From contig NZ_JAYKOT010000003.1 in NCBI RefSeq assembly GCF_035481615.1, positions 1 through 64,000 of the forward strand: a DNA stretch of 64,000 bases, in the 5' to 3' direction. Both the position numbers and the translations under genes were made by a program. Below are positions 34,280 through 42,709 of this stretch, piece after piece. Positions within the stretch are counted from its first letter, which is position 1. Each line of letters starts with the position of its first letter. This DNA comes from Citroniella saccharovorans (GTDB taxonomy: Bacteria > Bacillota > Clostridia > Tissierellales > Peptoniphilaceae). The notes under the pieces are model-generated. The model did no database searches. It saw nothing but the letters and a program-made list of their open reading frames with translations, and had not been told where the DNA came from.

Positions 34280-36805
34280 TTAACTTGAGCAGCTGTCACA
34301 TTCTGGGACTTCAAGTGACTTGCTTCTTACATAATATATAGATTTTATACCCTTTTCATAAGCTCTTATATAAAGATTTAAAATAGTTTTCATAGTAAAA
34401 TCAGTAGTTATATATAAATTTAGAGACTGAGCCTGGTCAATGTGCCTTTGTCTAATTGAAGCAGAATCAACAACATAATTTTGGTCAACCTCATGAGCAT
34501 TTTCATATAGCCAAAAAGTTTTTGGATTTAAGTTCGGACTAACTCTAGGAAGTAGGGCTCCCTTTTTCTCTTCTATAAAGAACCTACTCATAACTGGGTC
34601 GATGCCAGCAGTAGTGCCGGCTATAATAGAAGTAGATCCAGTTGGGGCAATTGCCATTATATAACCATTTCTTAATCCATTTTTTTCTATTTCTTTTTCA
34701 AGTTCCTTCCACCTTGAGCTAGTATAATTCCTCTTTTTAAAATAAGCACCAGTTTCATAATCAGATCCTTTAAAATAAGCATAAGAACCTTTTTCTTTTG
34801 CTATATAATTGGATTCTTTAAGGGCGTAGTAGTTTATATCTTCATATACTTTATCTGCAAAAGCTAAATGCTCCTCACTTTGAAATTTAATACCATTATT
34901 TATTAGCATGTGGTGGTAGCCGCTTGTTCCAAGCCCTATTGACCTATATTTTTGGTTGGTAATCTTAGCATAACTTACTGGATAAAAGTTTAAGTCTATA
35001 ACATTATCCAAGGCCCTTACGCTTGTTCTTACAACAAATTCAAGTTCATTTTTATCATTTACATCAATATTTCCAAGCACAAGAGATGCTAGGTTACAGA
35101 CAACAAAATCTCCTGGAATTGATTTTTTAGAAACTACTATGTTTCCATCTTCTTCAGTAATTTCCTCTCCAATTGTTTTTATAGGACTCGTATTTTGCAT
35201 AATTTCTGTGCATAAATTAGAGGAGTAAATTATTCCCTTGTGAGAATTTGGATTTAGATTATTAACTGTATCCCTATTAAATACAAAAGGAGTTCCAGTT
35301 TCAACAAGTGACTTTATAAAGAGTCTAACTATATCTTTTACGCTTAAAACCCTTCTGGAAATATTTGGATTATTAACAACTTCTAAGTATTTTTTTTCAA
35401 ACTCCTCTCCATAATAATCTTCAAGGCAAAATCCCATCTTGCTTTCAATTTCATGTGGATCAAAAAGCGGCCAATCAGCGTCCAAATTTTCCTCGCAAAG
35501 TTTCCAAAAAATATTTGGAACGCAAATTCCAGGGAAAATGTCGTGCGACTTCATCCTATCGTCACCATTATTAGTTCTTAATTGTAAAAACTCTGGTATA
35601 TCCTTGTGCCATATATCAAGGTAGCAGGCACATGCACCCTGTCTTACACCTAGCTGGTCAACTGCAACTGCAGTATCATTTGCAAGTTTTATCCACCTGG
35701 TTACTCCGCCTGCAACTCCCTTATATCCTCTAATATCAGAGCCCATAGACCTAACTTTTCCAAAATATAGGCCCATTCCGCCTCCATGTTTTGAAACTTG
35801 GGCGAAATTATCAATGGATCTATAAATTCCTGTTAGGGAGTCGGGAACAGTATCTATAAAGCAGCTTGAAAGCTGATGGAAAGGTCTACGTGCATTTGAT
35901 AGAGTAGGAGTTGCCATAGTAACCTTTAGTTTAGAAAGAATATCGTAAAAATCTTTAGCATATTTTAGCTTTTCTTTTTCTTTCATGGCAAGGTGCATAG
36001 CAATCCCCATAAAAAGCTCTCCCGGTCTTTCTAAAAGTTCACCATCTGAATTTTTTAAAAGATATCTTTTCATTAATAAGTCAAGACCTGGGAAGTTAAA
36101 TAATTTATCTCTCTTAAAATCTATATATTGGTAAAGTTTATTAATCTCATCTTCATTATAATTTTCAAGTATATAGGAACCATATAGACCTTTTTCTGTA
36201 AGGAATTTTAGTTTTTTGTAAAAAGATACTAGCTCATACTTATTTTCTTTTTCTCTAACTAGTAGGTCTATTTTTTTGCTTAAAAATCTAGCAGAAATAT
36301 ATTCCCAGCTTGGCTCTTCCTTGCTTGTTAATTCACTTGAAGTTTTTATAAGAATATCTAAAAGCTCTATATCACTTTTATTTTCGTTGGCATAGGGAGA
36401 AAACTTATTGTATAGATACATTAAGTTATAAGAATCTTCCTTAAATTCATTTTGTATTTCTCTAATTAAATCTAAGATTTCTTCATTTTTAATATAGATA
36501 GAAAAATCTTCAATGGTTTTTCTCATAATAAAATGTGATTGTCTATAGAGAATGTAGCTTCTAACTACCTTGTATTCATTATGCTCAATTAGTGAAATCT
36601 CAACAAGGTCTTGAATTTCTTCTACACTTACAGTGTGGGATTTGGGAAAAGACCTGATAGCTTTTTCCTTTACATCTTTTGCTATTTGTGCAATTTTCTT
36701 TTCATCTCTAGGTTTAGCCACGGAATCATAGGCTTTAGAAATTGCAATTTCAATTTTTTTTATATCAAAATCGGCTAGAGAACCGTTTCTTTTCTTTATT
36801 TGCAT
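34280..36805 (-). CDS. nrdA: Class I ribonucleotide reductase alpha subunit
   Basis: 841 residues. An N-terminal ATP-cone (KKRNGSLADFDIKKIEIAIS, residues 1-90) is the allosteric activity site. The catalytic barrel follows: QLSSCFIDT with the first redox Cys, GGGMGLYFGKVRSMGSDIRG, SSNLCTEIM with the radical Cys, FVVCNLASLVLG with the second redox Cys, and the tyrosine relay near the end. The C-terminal VPECDSCSS carries the shuttle Cys pair. Reduces ribonucleoside diphosphates for DNA synthesis together with NrdB. GGAGGT ribosome binding site. Confidence 0.95.
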   Translation of the reverse strand: MQIKKRNGSLADFDIKKIEIAISKAYDSVAKPRDEKKIAQIAKDVKEKAIRSFPKSHTVSVEEIQDLVEISLIEHNEYKVVRSYILYRQSHFIMRKTIEDFSIYIKNEEILDLIREIQNEFKEDSYNLMYLYNKFSPYANENKSDIELLDILIKTSSELTSKEEPSWEYISARFLSKKIDLLVREKENKYELVSFYKKLKFLTEKGLYGSYILENYNEDEINKLYQYIDFKRDKLFNFPGLDLLMKRYLLKNSDGELLERPGELFMGIAMHLAMKEKEKLKYAKDFYDILSKLKVTMATPTLSNARRPFHQLSSCFIDTVPDSLTGIYRSIDNFAQVSKHGGGMGLYFGKVRSMGSDIRGYKGVAGGVTRWIKLANDTAVAVDQLGVRQGACACYLDIWHKDIPEFLQLRTNNGDDRMKSHDIFPGICVPNIFWKLCEENLDADWPLFDPHEIESKMGFCLEDYYGEEFEKKYLEVVNNPNISRRVLSVKDIVRLFIKSLVETGTPFVFNRDTVNNLNPNSHKGIIYSSNLCTEIMQNTSPIKTIGEEITEEDGNIVVSKKSIPGDFVVCNLASLVLGNIDVNDKNELEFVVRTSVRALDNVIDLNFYPVSYAKITNQKYRSIGLGTSGYHHMLINNGIKFQSEEHLAFADKVYEDINYYALKESNYIAKEKGSYAYFKGSDYETGAYFKKRNYTSSRWKELEKEIEKNGLRNGYIMAIAPTGSTSIIAGTTAGIDPVMSRFFIEEKKGALLPRVSPNLNPKTFWLYENAHEVDQNYVVDSASIRQRHIDQAQSLNLYITTDFTMKTILNLYIRAYEKGIKSIYYVRSKSLEVPECDSCSS

Positions 36806-36844
36806 TATACCTCCAATAGTATATAAATTAATAAATGTAATTAA

Positions 36845-36861
36845 ACTATACCCTATATAGT
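36845..36861. promoter_or_regulatory. Inverted repeat upstream of nrdAB
   Basis: ACTATA-ccсta-TATAGT (6-bp arms, 5-bp gap) about 40-55 bp before the nrdA start. It resembles, but does not clearly match, NrdR boxes; a second box at the usual spacing was not found. Confidence 0.35.
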
Positions 36862-36945
36862 ATAAAATTTATATCAATAAAACACTATTTTAAAACTCTT
36901 TTTTTCTATTATTATTTTTTTACATAATTGTAACTGGAATTTAAA

Positions 36946-36968
36946 GTTATTTTTTTATAATTGGGTAT
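36946..36968 (+). promoter_or_regulatory. GGGTAT-type promoter of the Lys-rich protein gene
   Basis: GTTATT (36946-36951) and GGGTAT (36963-36968) with an 11-bp spacer. The same GGGTATAT core is found before both membrane-protein pairs and before the ATP-cone gene. Confidence 0.4.
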
Positions 36969-37002
36969 ATATATAAATATAGACACTAAGGAGGTTTATA
37001 TT

Positions 37003-37308
37003 ATGGATAATATTAAAGATAAAATAAATGAACTTAAAAAAGATGCAGACAAAAAAGTGAAAGAAATAAAAAAAGAAGCCGATAAGAAAGCTAAAGCAAT
37101 GGAAAAAAAGGCTGAAAGGAAGGCAAAAGACATAGAAAAGAAAGCTAGTAAAAAAGCTAAAGATGCTAAAAAAGAAGCTGATAATAAAAAGAAAGATTTA
37201 AAGAAAATGACTGAAGATAAGTTTGATGATATAAAAAGAGACTCATCAGATCTTCTAAGAGGAATAAAAAAGAAAGCAGAAGATACTATTAAAGATTTAA
37301 AAAAATAA
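37003..37308 (+). CDS. Lysine/alanine-rich helical protein (LEA-like)
   Basis: 101 residues, almost entirely repeats of the type KKAKDxxKKA / KEADKK, with no hydrophobic core; it should be a single amphipathic helix or natively unfolded. This resembles late-embryogenesis-abundant-like and YtxH/CsbD-type stress proteins, but no family is certain. Start ATG 37003 has AAGGAGG; the frame's upstream extension runs through the promoter. The sigma-B-like promoter would suit a general stress role (inference). Confidence 0.7.
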   Translation: MDNIKDKINELKKDADKKVKEIKKEADKKAKAMEKKAERKAKDIEKKASKKAKDAKKEADNKKKDLKKMTEDKFDDIKRDSSDLLRGIKKKAEDTIKDLKK

Positions 37309-37335
37309 AATTAAGTCTTCAAAATGATTTTATTC

Positions 37336-37376
37336 GACCCTTGGTAATAAATTTTATTTACCAAGGGTCTTTTTTG
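37336..37376 (+). terminator. Terminator after the Lys-rich protein gene
   Basis: GACCCTTGGTAA (37336-37347) and TTACCAAGGGTC (37358-37369), a perfect 12-bp stem, followed by a T-run. Confidence 0.93.
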
Positions 37377-37411
37377 TGAAATTTCTAATTTAAAATATTC
37401 AAAAAAACGTA

Positions 37412-37487
37412 CTCATAAGAATATCTTATTGATTATAAAGTCTCATAAGAAATATTTATAACTAAACAGCAAAATAAATGATATAAT
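37412..37487 (+). promoter_or_regulatory. Direct repeats and extended -10 promoter of the corrinoid operon
   Basis: CTCATAAGAATAT (37412-37424) recurs as CTCATAAGAAATAT (37442-37455), 30 bp apart (three helical turns). TGA-TATAAT (37479-37487) is an extended -10 without a recognisable -35. The layout is that of an activator-dependent promoter. Confidence 0.5.
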
Positions 37488-37560
37488 AAAGATAGATAAT
37501 ATGTTAATTAGTTTTAAAATCTATTTTTATTAGACTCAACACATGAAAGGAATAAATAAC

Positions 37561-38391
37561 TTGATTAAAGATTATATATGCCCAGACGTTAAAAATGAAA
37601 TTTCTGAAGATAATTTGAGGGAAAATTATGATTTTAAAAAAGGAGAAGATATATATAGATATATTAAATCTTTAAATAATCCTTCTATTAATTTTCTTCC
37701 GCTAGGTCACAATATTCTTGCAGAAGCTTTAGGAGGCAATGTTTCTTTTCCATCCAATTCTACTACAAGAACTGGAAAAGCAATTTGCAAGAGCTTAGAC
37801 GAATGCTTGGAGCTTCAAAATTTAGAGAAAAAAGAATTTAGCCAAATGACAAGTGAGATATTAAAAGCGATAGAACTTTTAAAAAAAGATAATATTAAGC
37901 TAGCTATAGAGTTATCTGGACCTGTTGGAACCTTGGATGGACTTGTTAGCTTGTCAAATGTTTTTAAGGCTTTTAGAAAAGATAGGGAAAAAATAGATAT
38001 TTTATTTGAAAAAATAAGTGATTATACTTTAAATTTTACAGATTTATTGTCTAATATGGGAGTAGATATAATTAGTTTTGCAGATCCATCAATTGGAGTT
38101 AAGATTGTTGGAGAAAAAGTGCTTACTGATCTTATAAATTCTTATTACCTATCACTTATTAAAAAAATGTCTGAAATCACTTATGGAAAAAGCTTAATCC
38201 ATACCTGTCCAAAACTTTATTTAAGCTTTAAAGCTCTTGGATTAATAAAAGAGGATACAATTTTTTTTGAAGATGAGATAAAGTATAAGGATGCACTTTT
38301 ATCACTAGATAAAAAATCTTTAACAGGAGCAAGATGCATCAACAATTTAGAACAAAATGTAAAGAGTATAAAGATTTTTAGTTTAATATAG
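37561..38391 (+). CDS. UroD-fold methyltransferase, short form (corrinoid system)
   Basis: 276 residues related to the uroporphyrinogen decarboxylase-like methyltransferases (MtaA/MtbA/CmuA): LGHNILAEALGGNVSFP, AIELSGPVGTLDGLVSLSNV, ADPSIGVKIVGEKVL, SLIHTCPKLYLSF. The HxC zinc site appears as HTC, and a Cys near the C-terminus (GARCINNLEQ) could be the third ligand. AAAGGA sits ten bases before the TTG at 37561; the ATG at 37543 has no such site. First gene of a six-gene operon. It may transfer the methyl group to or from the corrinoid protein; which direction is unknown. Confidence 0.72.
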   Translation: MIKDYICPDVKNEISEDNLRENYDFKKGEDIYRYIKSLNNPSINFLPLGHNILAEALGGNVSFPSNSTTRTGKAICKSLDECLELQNLEKKEFSQMTSEILKAIELLKKDNIKLAIELSGPVGTLDGLVSLSNVFKAFRKDREKIDILFEKISDYTLNFTDLLSNMGVDIISFADPSIGVKIVGEKVLTDLINSYYLSLIKKMSEITYGKSLIHTCPKLYLSFKALGLIKEDTIFFEDEIKYKDALLSLDKKSLTGARCINNLEQNVKSIKIFSLI

Positions 38392-38414
38392 TAAATTTTA
38401 GAAAGGGGTTAGTC

Positions 38415-39065
38415 ATGGAAAAACAAGAATATATGGAAAAATTTTCTGATTATGTTGTAGATATGGAAGAAGAGGAAATCGAAAAATTAGCGATTGATTA
38501 TATAGAGGAAGGTTATGATGCATTTGATGCAATTATGGAAGGATTAATTCCTGGTATGGATAGGGTTTCAGTCCTATTTGAAGAAGAGGAATATTTCGTA
38601 ACCGACCTACTACTTTGCTCAGACAGTATGTATGCGGCTTTAAATGTTTTAAAGCCACACATAAAAGAAGAAAAACTCACTAAAAAAACAAAGGGAGTTA
38701 TTGGCGTTATTCAAGGAGATACACACGATATAGGCAAAAACCTTGTTAAGATAATGATGGAAGCTGGCGGATTTGAAATGGTAGATCTTGGAAGAGATGT
38801 GCCTGTTGAAGAGTTTGTAAATGCAGTTGTTAATGATGAAGATATAGAATTTGTTTGCCTATCTACACTTATGACTACAACTATGCCTGGAATGAAAGCA
38901 GTTATTGAAGGTTTAGAGGAAAAAGGGGTTAGAGATAGGGTTAAAGTTATGATTGGAGGAGGACCTATTTCTAGAAAATTTGCAGAACAAATAGGAGCCG
39001 ACCTTTATACTGTAAATGCTGTTGAAGCTGTAAAAGGAATAAAGGAGTTACTAAGTGGAAAGTAA
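38415..39065 (+). CDS. Corrinoid protein of a methyltransferase system (B12-binding)
   Basis: 216 residues, the MtbC/MttC/MtmC type. An N-terminal helical cap (MEEEEIEKLAIDYIEEGYDA, LLCSDSMYAALNVLKPHI) precedes the B12-binding Rossmann domain with the DxHxxG cobalt-ligand motif (VIQGDTHDIGKNLVKIMMEA). The domain continues with LSTLMTTTMPGMKAVIE and MIGGGPISRKFAEQIGAD. It carries the methyl group on cobalt between the methyltransferases encoded on both sides. GAAAGGGG ribosome binding site. Confidence 0.93.
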   Translation: MEKQEYMEKFSDYVVDMEEEEIEKLAIDYIEEGYDAFDAIMEGLIPGMDRVSVLFEEEEYFVTDLLLCSDSMYAALNVLKPHIKEEKLTKKTKGVIGVIQGDTHDIGKNLVKIMMEAGGFEMVDLGRDVPVEEFVNAVVNDEDIEFVCLSTLMTTTMPGMKAVIEGLEEKGVRDRVKVMIGGGPISRKFAEQIGADLYTVNAVEAVKGIKELLSGK

Positions 39066-40074
39066 GAAAGAAAGGCTACTTAAGAGCCTAGATAATATAA
39101 AAACTGATAGACCTCCTTGCATCTGCCCTGGAGGTATGATGAATATGATCACTAAGGACTTAATGGAAAAAATTGGAACATATCTTCCAGAAGCTCATAA
39201 AAATAGGCACGATATGGTTAAGCTTATAGAGGCTGTTGTTGAAGAGTCTTGTTTTGAAAATTATGGAGTCCCTTTTTGTATGACTCTTGAAGCTGAAGCC
39301 TATGGAAGCGATGTAGATTATGGTTCTGATATTTTTGAACCTCACGTTGTTGGATTTTTAATTGATGAAATTGAAGATTTTAAAAATTTAAAAGAAATGG
39401 ATTTTTCTAATAGGGTTGAAGAAGTTCTTTCTGCTATTGAAATTTTAAAAAGTGAAGGAAATAAGGACATTCCTATTATTGGGAATGTTACTGGACCAAT
39501 TAGTTTAGCTACTACAATATTAGATCCTGTAAAGTTTTATAAAGCTCTTGTAAAGAAAAATAAACTTGCTCATGAATATTTAGATTTTCTAACAGCTGAC
39601 CTTGTAAAACTTGCTAATAAGATGGCTGATAGGGGAGCTGATTTGATAGCAATCGCTGATCCTAGTGGTACGGGTGAGATTTTAGGTCCAAAGAGATTTG
39701 AAGAATTTACAGTCTATTATATTAATAAAATTGTTGATAGCTTGGCAAAAAGAAATATTAAAACAATAGTGCATATTTGCGGCAATATGACAGGAGTTTA
39801 CAAGGAAGTAAATAAGATTAGGTCAAATACTTTAAGTTTTGATTCTATGGTTTCTATGACAGAGGCTAAGAAAAATTTAAAAGATAGGGTTCTTATGGGA
39901 AATGTTTCAACTTATGCATTAGAATTTATGGAAAGTAGCAAGATTAAAGACTTAACTCTTTCCGCTAAGAGAAATGGCTCATCTATTATTTCACCAGCTT
40001 GTGGTCTAGGTATGAAAACCCCTATCGAAAATATTAAGGCAATGCTTGAAGCATTAGAGGAAGAGAATGCATAA
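39055..40074 (+). CDS. UroD-fold methyltransferase (MtaA/CmuA-like)
   Basis: 339 residues with PIIGNVTGPISLATTILDP, LIAIADPSGTGEILGPKRFE, TIVHICGNMTGVYKEV and SIISPACGLGMKTPIENIKA. The HxC plus later Cys supply the zinc site that activates a thiol acceptor or methyl donor. A GTG start overlapping the corrinoid gene by 11 nt indicates tight coupling. By analogy with MtaA/MtbA it could pass the methyl group from the corrinoid protein to an acceptor; no acceptor is identifiable. Confidence 0.88.
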   Translation: MESKKERLLKSLDNIKTDRPPCICPGGMMNMITKDLMEKIGTYLPEAHKNRHDMVKLIEAVVEESCFENYGVPFCMTLEAEAYGSDVDYGSDIFEPHVVGFLIDEIEDFKNLKEMDFSNRVEEVLSAIEILKSEGNKDIPIIGNVTGPISLATTILDPVKFYKALVKKNKLAHEYLDFLTADLVKLANKMADRGADLIAIADPSGTGEILGPKRFEEFTVYYINKIVDSLAKRNIKTIVHICGNMTGVYKEVNKIRSNTLSFDSMVSMTEAKKNLKDRVLMGNVSTYALEFMESSKIKDLTLSAKRNGSSIISPACGLGMKTPIENIKAMLEALEEENA

Positions 40075-41635
40075 AGTTATAGTTAATGACAAGGAATTTT
40101 TTTGTCAAGATGGGGAAAATCTTTTAAAGTTTTTATTAAAAAATGGAATCTATATAGAAAATCCGTGCAATGGCAAGGGAACTTGTAAAAAGTGTGGAGT
40201 TTATATAGAGGAGATTTCAAATAATCAAAATAATGACTCTGATCATATTTTTAAGCTCAGCTGCGAATATGAAATTAAGGGAGATATTGTAGTAACAATA
40301 GCCGAAAAAACTGAAGGATTAAATATATTAACGGAAGGAAACCTACCAGATTTTGAAAAAAATTTTAGAGATGGATATGGGGTTTCAGTAGATATTGGAA
40401 CTACTACTATTGCTCTTGATTTAGTTAATTTAAAAAATGGAAATTTTTCAAGCATAGGTTCGGTGAATCCTCAGAAAGCTTATGGACTAGACGTATTAAC
40501 AAGAATATCTTATGAAATTGAAAATGAAGATGGAAAGGATAATCTTCATAAAAAAATTATCGATGAGATTAATAGGCTTACTAAAATTCTTACAGATAAA
40601 TGGGGAATTAAACAAGAAGACATTGTTGAATTTGACATATCAGCTAATACAACTATGACCCACTATCTTTTAGGACTTGAGGCAAAAAGCCTAGGAGTAT
40701 TCCCTTATAAAACAAAATTCGATGGAACATATTCTATAAGGGCAAGAGAGCTTGGGCTTTTATCAAATGAAAATGCCAAACTATATACAGCAGCTCACGT
40801 ATCTAGTTTTATCGGAGGAGATATTACATCAGGCTTATATATTTCTGGCCTTTACAAGTCTAATAAAAACGCCTTATTTTTAGATATTGGTACAAATGGG
40901 GAAATGATTCTAATAAAGGATGGAAAGATGTATGGAGCCTCGGCTGCTGCAGGCCCAGCTCTTGAGGGAATGAATATTTCTTCAGGCATGAGGGGAGAAA
41001 ATGGAGCCATAGAAGATCTTAGAATTAGTGAAGATGGATTATATTTAAAAGTTATTGGTGATAAAGAACCGCTTGGTATTTGCGGCAGTGGCATCCTATC
41101 TTCTATTAGTGAACTTGTAAGATGCGGATTTGTGAAAGATTCAGGAGCTTTTATAAAGTTAAATGACATAGATGAGGGTGACTATAGAAGAAAATATTTA
41201 AGGCTAGATGGAAATAAAAGAGAGTTTGTCTTGGATGAGGAAAAAAATATTTTCATTTCCCAAAAGGATATAAGGGCAGTTCAACTTGCTAAGGGTGCAA
41301 TTCTTTCTGCTTTTCTATCTCTTTTAAAAGAAAGTGACACAAAACTTGATGATATAGATGAGGTGTTGATAGCTGGTCAGTTTGGGTCATATCTATCTAG
41401 ACAGGCGCTTGTTGGTGCTGGGATTCTGCCAAAGCTTCTTGAAGATAGGATCAATTATATAGGAAATTCTTCAAAAATAGGGGCATATATTATGCTTATG
41501 GAAAATGGGGCAAGAGAAAAAATTGAGAAAATTGCTAGTGATGTTAAACATATTGAGTTATCATTAGACGAAAATTATGAAAAATTATTTAGTAAATGTT
41601 TGTTATTTAAGGAGGTTGATGTAGAAAATGTTTAA
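40067..41635 (+). CDS. Reductive activator of corrinoid proteins (RACo/RamA-like, DUF4445)
   Basis: 522 residues. An N-terminal [2Fe-2S] ferredoxin domain (PCNGKGTCKKCGVYI and LSC at about residue 67) precedes an ASKHA ATPase fold: SVDIGTTTIALDLVNL, ISANTTMTHYLLGL, FLDIGTNGEMILIKDG, SAAAGPALEGMNIS, LGICGSGI. It re-reduces inactive cob(II)alamin to Co(I) with ATP, keeping the methyl-transfer cycle running. It overlaps the genes on both sides by 8 nt. Confidence 0.93.
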   Translation: MHKVIVNDKEFFCQDGENLLKFLLKNGIYIENPCNGKGTCKKCGVYIEEISNNQNNDSDHIFKLSCEYEIKGDIVVTIAEKTEGLNILTEGNLPDFEKNFRDGYGVSVDIGTTTIALDLVNLKNGNFSSIGSVNPQKAYGLDVLTRISYEIENEDGKDNLHKKIIDEINRLTKILTDKWGIKQEDIVEFDISANTTMTHYLLGLEAKSLGVFPYKTKFDGTYSIRARELGLLSNENAKLYTAAHVSSFIGGDITSGLYISGLYKSNKNALFLDIGTNGEMILIKDGKMYGASAAAGPALEGMNISSGMRGENGAIEDLRISEDGLYLKVIGDKEPLGICGSGILSSISELVRCGFVKDSGAFIKLNDIDEGDYRRKYLRLDGNKREFVLDEEKNIFISQKDIRAVQLAKGAILSAFLSLLKESDTKLDDIDEVLIAGQFGSYLSRQALVGAGILPKLLEDRINYIGNSSKIGAYIMLMENGAREKIEKIASDVKHIELSLDENYEKLFSKCLLFKEVDVENV

Positions 41636-42695
41636 GGATAAGCTAACACCAAAAGAAAGAATGACTCTCTTTTCTCAGGGAAAAGAAATAGATAGGTTGC
41701 CTTTAGTTCCTGATGGTGGAGTTACAATGGCTTACTATTTTGGAAAAACAACCTATGAATATTACCATTCAGCAAAGGTTATGGCTGAGACAGAAATAGG
41801 ACTTTTTAACAAGTTAAGGCATGATTCTTTATGTATATCAACAACACTTAGAGGAATGGCTGAAGCCATGGGAACAAAAATAAGGTATCCAGAGGATAAT
41901 ATATCTTTACTTGAAAAGCCTGTCGTTGAGTGCGAAGAAGATATAGACAAACTTACTATTATAGATCCATTTAAAGATGGAAAACTCCCTCTACTTTTAG
42001 AAGCCTTACAAATCATTAGAGATAGGGTTGGAGATGAAGCAGATATTGGAGCATCAATGACAGCTCCATTTAGTGCATGTGCATCCGTTGTTGGAACTGA
42101 AAGATTACTTAAGTGGATGAGAAAAAAACCTGATGCTGTACACAAGGTTATGGATATTGTAACTAGGAACAATGAAGAATATATAAAAGCTTTGGGAAAA
42201 CTTGGCTTTACAACTGGATTTTGCGATCCTGTATCTTCAACATCCCTACTAAAACTTGAACAATTTAGGGAATTTTCACTTCCATATTTTAAGAGAAATA
42301 TAGAAGCTTGCCATAAATACTTAAATTCAAAACCAACTGTTCATATTTGCGGTAAATCTCATGAACTTTGGGAAGATTTAGTTCAGTGTGGAATAGGCAA
42401 TTTTTCTATAGATAATATAGAAGACTTAGAAGTTGCCAAAAATGAAATTGGGGACAGAGTGACTATAACTGGAAATGTCCCACCTGTTGATGTTATGTAC
42501 TTAGGAAAAAGAGAAGATATTTTTAAAAGTGTTAAAGAGTGTATTAGGAAGGCTCATGATTCAAAGTGCGGATATATAGTTTGCACTGGCTGCCAAATTC
42601 CTAAAGGAACACCTTTTGAAAATATTGAATCTTTTATGGAAGCTGGTAGAGAGTACGGCTCCTATCCTATTGACATAGAAAAATTAAACAAATAA
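41628..42695 (+). CDS. UroD-fold methyltransferase, third copy
   Basis: 355 residues: KERMTLFSQGKEIDRLPLVP at the start, GASMTAPFSACASVVGTE, GFCDPVSSTSLLKLEQFREF, TVHICGKSHELWEDL, VCTGCQIPKGTPFENIESFM. The zinc-binding HxC and the CxxC-like TGCQIP are intact. It diverges clearly from the 39055 protein, so it probably handles the other half-reaction (substrate:corrinoid methyltransferase). AAGGAGG ribosome binding site; overlaps RACo by 8 nt. Confidence 0.88.
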   Translation: MFKDKLTPKERMTLFSQGKEIDRLPLVPDGGVTMAYYFGKTTYEYYHSAKVMAETEIGLFNKLRHDSLCISTTLRGMAEAMGTKIRYPEDNISLLEKPVVECEEDIDKLTIIDPFKDGKLPLLLEALQIIRDRVGDEADIGASMTAPFSACASVVGTERLLKWMRKKPDAVHKVMDIVTRNNEEYIKALGKLGFTTGFCDPVSSTSLLKLEQFREFSLPYFKRNIEACHKYLNSKPTVHICGKSHELWEDLVQCGIGNFSIDNIEDLEVAKNEIGDRVTITGNVPPVDVMYLGKREDIFKSVKECIRKAHDSKCGYIVCTGCQIPKGTPFENIESFMEAGREYGSYPIDIEKLNK

Positions 42696-42709
42696 ATGGA
42701 GGTAAAGAA

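Noticed and set aside
37321..37560. Cobalamin riboswitch before the corrinoid operon
   Set aside because: No B12-box-like GCCACTG or matching structure seen.
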